Below the pieces are notes generated by a model, which saw only the letters and a program-made list of their open reading frames with translations, ran no database searches and was not told the DNA's origin. The translations under genes were made by a program, and so were the position numbers. Shown in pieces: positions 6,164-7,480 of a stretch of 7,480 bases of DNA. How positions within the stretch are numbered: position 1 is the first letter of the stretch; each line of letters starts with the position of its first letter. The stretch lies in assembly GCA_937890045.1 (NCBI GenBank), contig CALBXV010000019.1:1-7480 (forward strand), read 5' to 3'. Origin of the DNA: an uncultured archaeon (lineage in GTDB: Archaea; Thermoproteota; Nitrososphaeria; Nitrososphaerales; CALBXV01).

Positions 6164-6196
6164 CTCCTTATGTATCGTATATTATCGTATGTTAAT
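6164..6196 (-). promoter_or_regulatory. Gene 32 leader: ribosome-binding site and AT-rich repeat, possible autogenous operator
   Basis: The predicted leader (about 6196 to 6158) is almost free of G and C except for TAAGGAG (6170-6164). ATACGATA occurs twice with a 10-base period (plus-strand 6173-6180 and 6183-6190). T4 gp32 represses its own translation by binding an unstructured A/U-rich leader, and this region is suitable for that. No pseudoknot is apparent. Confidence 0.45.
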
Positions 6197-6202
6197 TATT
6201 GT

Positions 6203-6231
6203 ATTATATACAAGTTTATACGGAATGTCAA
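6203..6231 (-). promoter_or_regulatory. Consensus sigma70 promoter for gene 32
   Basis: On the minus strand TTGACA (6231-6226), a 17-base spacer and TATAAT (6208-6203) match the bacterial housekeeping consensus at all 12 positions with optimal spacing. Transcription would start near 6196, giving a leader of about 39 bases. This predicts strong early expression by unmodified host RNA polymerase. Confidence 0.88.
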
Positions 6232-6252
6232 GTCTCTTCTGACTTATCCGTA
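6219..6252. repeat. Dyad overlapping the gene 32 -35 box
   Basis: TACGGA (6219-6224) pairs with TCCGTA (6247-6252), and AAGTC (6230-6234) with GACTT (6241-6245), around a 6-base loop with unequal internal gaps. It covers the -35 box (6226-6231). It could be an operator, or a hairpin at the 5' end of transcripts from the upstream late promoter. Confidence 0.5.
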
Positions 6253-6255
6253 TTA

Positions 6256-6263
6256 TATTTATA
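6256..6263 (-). promoter_or_regulatory. T4-type late promoter box for gene 32 (TATAAATA)
   Basis: An exact TATAAATA on the minus strand sits in non-coding DNA upstream of the sigma70 promoter. By T4 geometry transcription would start near 6250, giving a leader of about 93 bases. Here an intergenic position and correct orientation favour function; the phage late sigma and clamp proteins are not in this window. Confidence 0.6.
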
Positions 6264-6290
6264 TCGTCTTTTTTCGTTAATCTTCTCCTT

Positions 6291-7109
6291 TCATATTATT
6301 TTCAACCTTTCACATAAGACATCTTTTGTTATATGGGTTACATTTTTTACATCAAATTCAAGAGTAGAATCCACTAGAAAAAAATCCATACCATATGGAG
6401 AAAACTCTTTGAATACTGCCTTCATTTGACCATACCAATTATCAGGACTAAACCCTTTAGTATCCGCTGGTAAATAATTATCTGTACCTTTGTACATGTT
6501 ATTTAAGGGTTTATCGTATGAACTTAAATCATATCCCATAATATAAATCTCAGATGGCCGTGCTTGACATGCAAGATGTAAAGCGGCATTACCTGTAGAC
6601 CATCCTACAGGATAATCTATATTGACTACATCATCATTCTCTTCTATATAGGTAATCCAAACACCGACATCCTTTTCCATCTTTAGTTTTAGATCATCTA
6701 TATCAAGGCTAGGATTCATTTGCATTGCAACTTTAATTTTCTCCTGTAATGTGTTGGGGTCTTTACCCGATATAACACACTGGTCTGTTCTTTTTTTACT
6801 TCTATGAATGAATGTTTCTGGTATATCAAATCCCATGAACATCATCTCAGCAACTTCTGCTGGTACTATACTCCAGTTTGCAAAATGAACAATTTTTATA
6901 TCACCGTATTCTGGATTGTCTAAACAATAACCAGAGTCATATATTTCCTGTTGCATACCATAGTCTACTGCAACAAGATTATGAACAAATCCATCGCGAT
7001 ACAAAGCATTACATCCCCACGTTATAACAGTGTTATCCATTATATCTTGATGGGATGGATTAAACCATGACCGTGATTCACCATTACCTATAACAAGAGC
7101 TTTATGCAT
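6291..7109 (-). CDS. Putative glycosyltransferase-like protein (DUF115 / GT42-like features)
   Basis: The frame is open further upstream, but I place the start at the ATG at 7109, giving 272 residues beginning MHKALVIGNGESRSW. This gives a sensible N-terminus and an 8-base overlap with the thyX end, whereas longer starts would lie deep inside thyX. Residues 4-10 (ALVIGNG) form a Rossmann-like strand and glycine turn. WGCNALYRD (about 31-39) and VAVDYGMQQEIYDSGY (about 46-61) follow. Near the C-terminus, STGNAALHLACQ and EIYIMGYDLSS resemble the S/T-G and IYLxGxD region of bacterial sialyltransferases (GT42) and DUF115 proteins. I recognise the pattern from marine phage proteins of unknown function. 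The substrate is unknown: surface glycans, virion or modified DNA are all possible. No good ribosome-binding site is seen, so coupling to thyX is likely. Confidence 0.6.
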   Translation of the reverse strand: MHKALVIGNGESRSWFNPSHQDIMDNTVITWGCNALYRDGFVHNLVAVDYGMQQEIYDSGYCLDNPEYGDIKIVHFANWSIVPAEVAEMMFMGFDIPETFIHRSKKRTDQCVISGKDPNTLQEKIKVAMQMNPSLDIDDLKLKMEKDVGVWITYIEENDDVVNIDYPVGWSTGNAALHLACQARPSEIYIMGYDLSSYDKPLNNMYKGTDNYLPADTKGFSPDNWYGQMKAVFKEFSPYGMDFFLVDSTLEFDVKNVTHITKDVLCERLKII

Positions 7110-7480
7110 CCCGAAGGGCTTGCCATGAGGCGGGAAAGAGTTCTGCTGCATACTTGTCAATATCCCATCCAACATTTTGTGTCTCCTTTTGGGCATCATC
7201 TTTGCATCTAAGGTTACATACCCTTGCAAATGCATATAGTGTGCCACTCCAATACCATTCTGTATACATTGACTGTGGTAGAACCATTCTAGCCTGTTCT
7301 GGAGCTACACCTATTCTTAATAGTTGTTCATAAGTCCACTTGGCAGAATGGAGTACTTGTTGGTAATCATTTACCATTGATTTGCCACTACCAGTGGACG
7401 GATTGATATCAATCACTTCATCAGAAGAACCCTGCTTTGAATTTTTGGGTCTACCTCGCCATTCCTCTGGTTCGTAAAAC
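7102..7480 (-). CDS. thyX: Flavin-dependent thymidylate synthase ThyX, C-terminal part (5' end outside window)
   Basis: The last 125 codons of thyX; the frame stays open to the window edge, so the N-terminus with the RHR flavin/dUMP motif lies beyond 7480. The visible part starts with FYEPEEWRGRPKNSKQGS, a typical ThyX segment. It continues with GVAPEQARMVLPQSMYTEW and then FARVCNLRCKDDAQKET, where NLR-x4-AQ-x-E is the conserved C-terminal motif whose arginine contacts dUMP. ThyX makes dTMP from dUMP with FAD, NADPH and methylenetetrahydrofolate, in the cytoplasm, and is common in marine T4-like phages. Its final codons GAT GCA TAA contain the ATG of the next gene, so the two are probably translationally coupled. 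Confidence 0.95.
   Translation of the reverse strand, partial: FYEPEEWRGRPKNSKQGSSDEVIDINPSTGSGKSMVNDYQQVLHSAKWTYEQLLRIGVAPEQARMVLPQSMYTEWYWSGTLYAFARVCNLRCKDDAQKETQNVGWDIDKYAAELFPASWQALRDA

Noticed and set aside
6276..6294. A Shine-Dalgarno-like AAAGGAG with ATGA overlap just after the glycosyltransferase-like gene
   Set aside because: The ATG opens only a 5-codon frame (stop TAA) and no other start follows the motif, so no small gene can be supported.
6199..6429. A 76-codon plus-strand open frame across the gene 32 promoter region
   Set aside because: It lies over the promoter and antisense to the glycosyltransferase-like gene, has no ribosome-binding site, and codes for a sequence without recognisable features.
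6291..7247. The longer version of the glycosyltransferase-like gene starting at 7247
   Set aside because: It would overlap 146 bases of thyX, and the extra 46 residues look like out-of-frame thyX sequence. The ATG at 7109 fits the overlap pattern and the domain start.

Overview
The window looks like a piece of a T4-like contractile-tailed phage (myovirus) genome, AT-rich and densely packed. The combination of a head-completion nuclease gp4, a gp26-type hub/chaperone protein, a gp32 without its zinc site and a viral ThyX is what I would expect of marine T4-like phages (cyanophage or pelagiphage relatives). That lineage is an inference from protein resemblance; the host cannot be read from this window.

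Positions 13-5134 form a rightward virion-assembly cluster. In order it holds the gp4 head-completion nuclease, a probable gp2-type DNA end protector, a gp19/gp54-family tail tube or tube-initiator protein, a gp26-family hub protein, a small two-helix membrane protein, and a 736-residue tape-measure-like protein with two classes of tandem repeat. Genes are tightly packed or overlap. The most notable feature is at the end of the gp26 gene. A classical -1 slippery heptamer (T TTT TTC, 2428-2434) lies four bases before the stop. The -1 frame is open from there to 2628 and encodes a well-formed 64-residue extension with no good start of its own. With a tube-family gene upstream and the tape measure downstream, this is the layout of the lambda G/GT tail-chaperone frameshift, here in a T4-type hub gene.

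Positions 5135-5224 are a short convergent intergenic region. It carries a perfect 11-bp hairpin that works as a terminator for both strands, strongest for the leftward one (UUCG loop and T6 tract).

Positions 5225-7480 are leftward DNA-metabolism genes: thyX (5' end outside the window), a protein with sialyltransferase/DUF115-like sequence features overlapping the thyX end, and gene 32. The 133-bp gap in front of gene 32 holds a textbook sigma70 promoter (TTGACA, 17 bp, TATAAT), a T4-type late promoter (TATAAATA), a dyad over the -35 box, and an AT-only repeat motif next to a strong ribosome-binding site. This suggests that gene 32 is expressed both early and late and may control its own translation.

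Together the rightward genes finish heads and build the tail hub and tube. The leftward genes supply dTMP and coat single-stranded DNA in replication.
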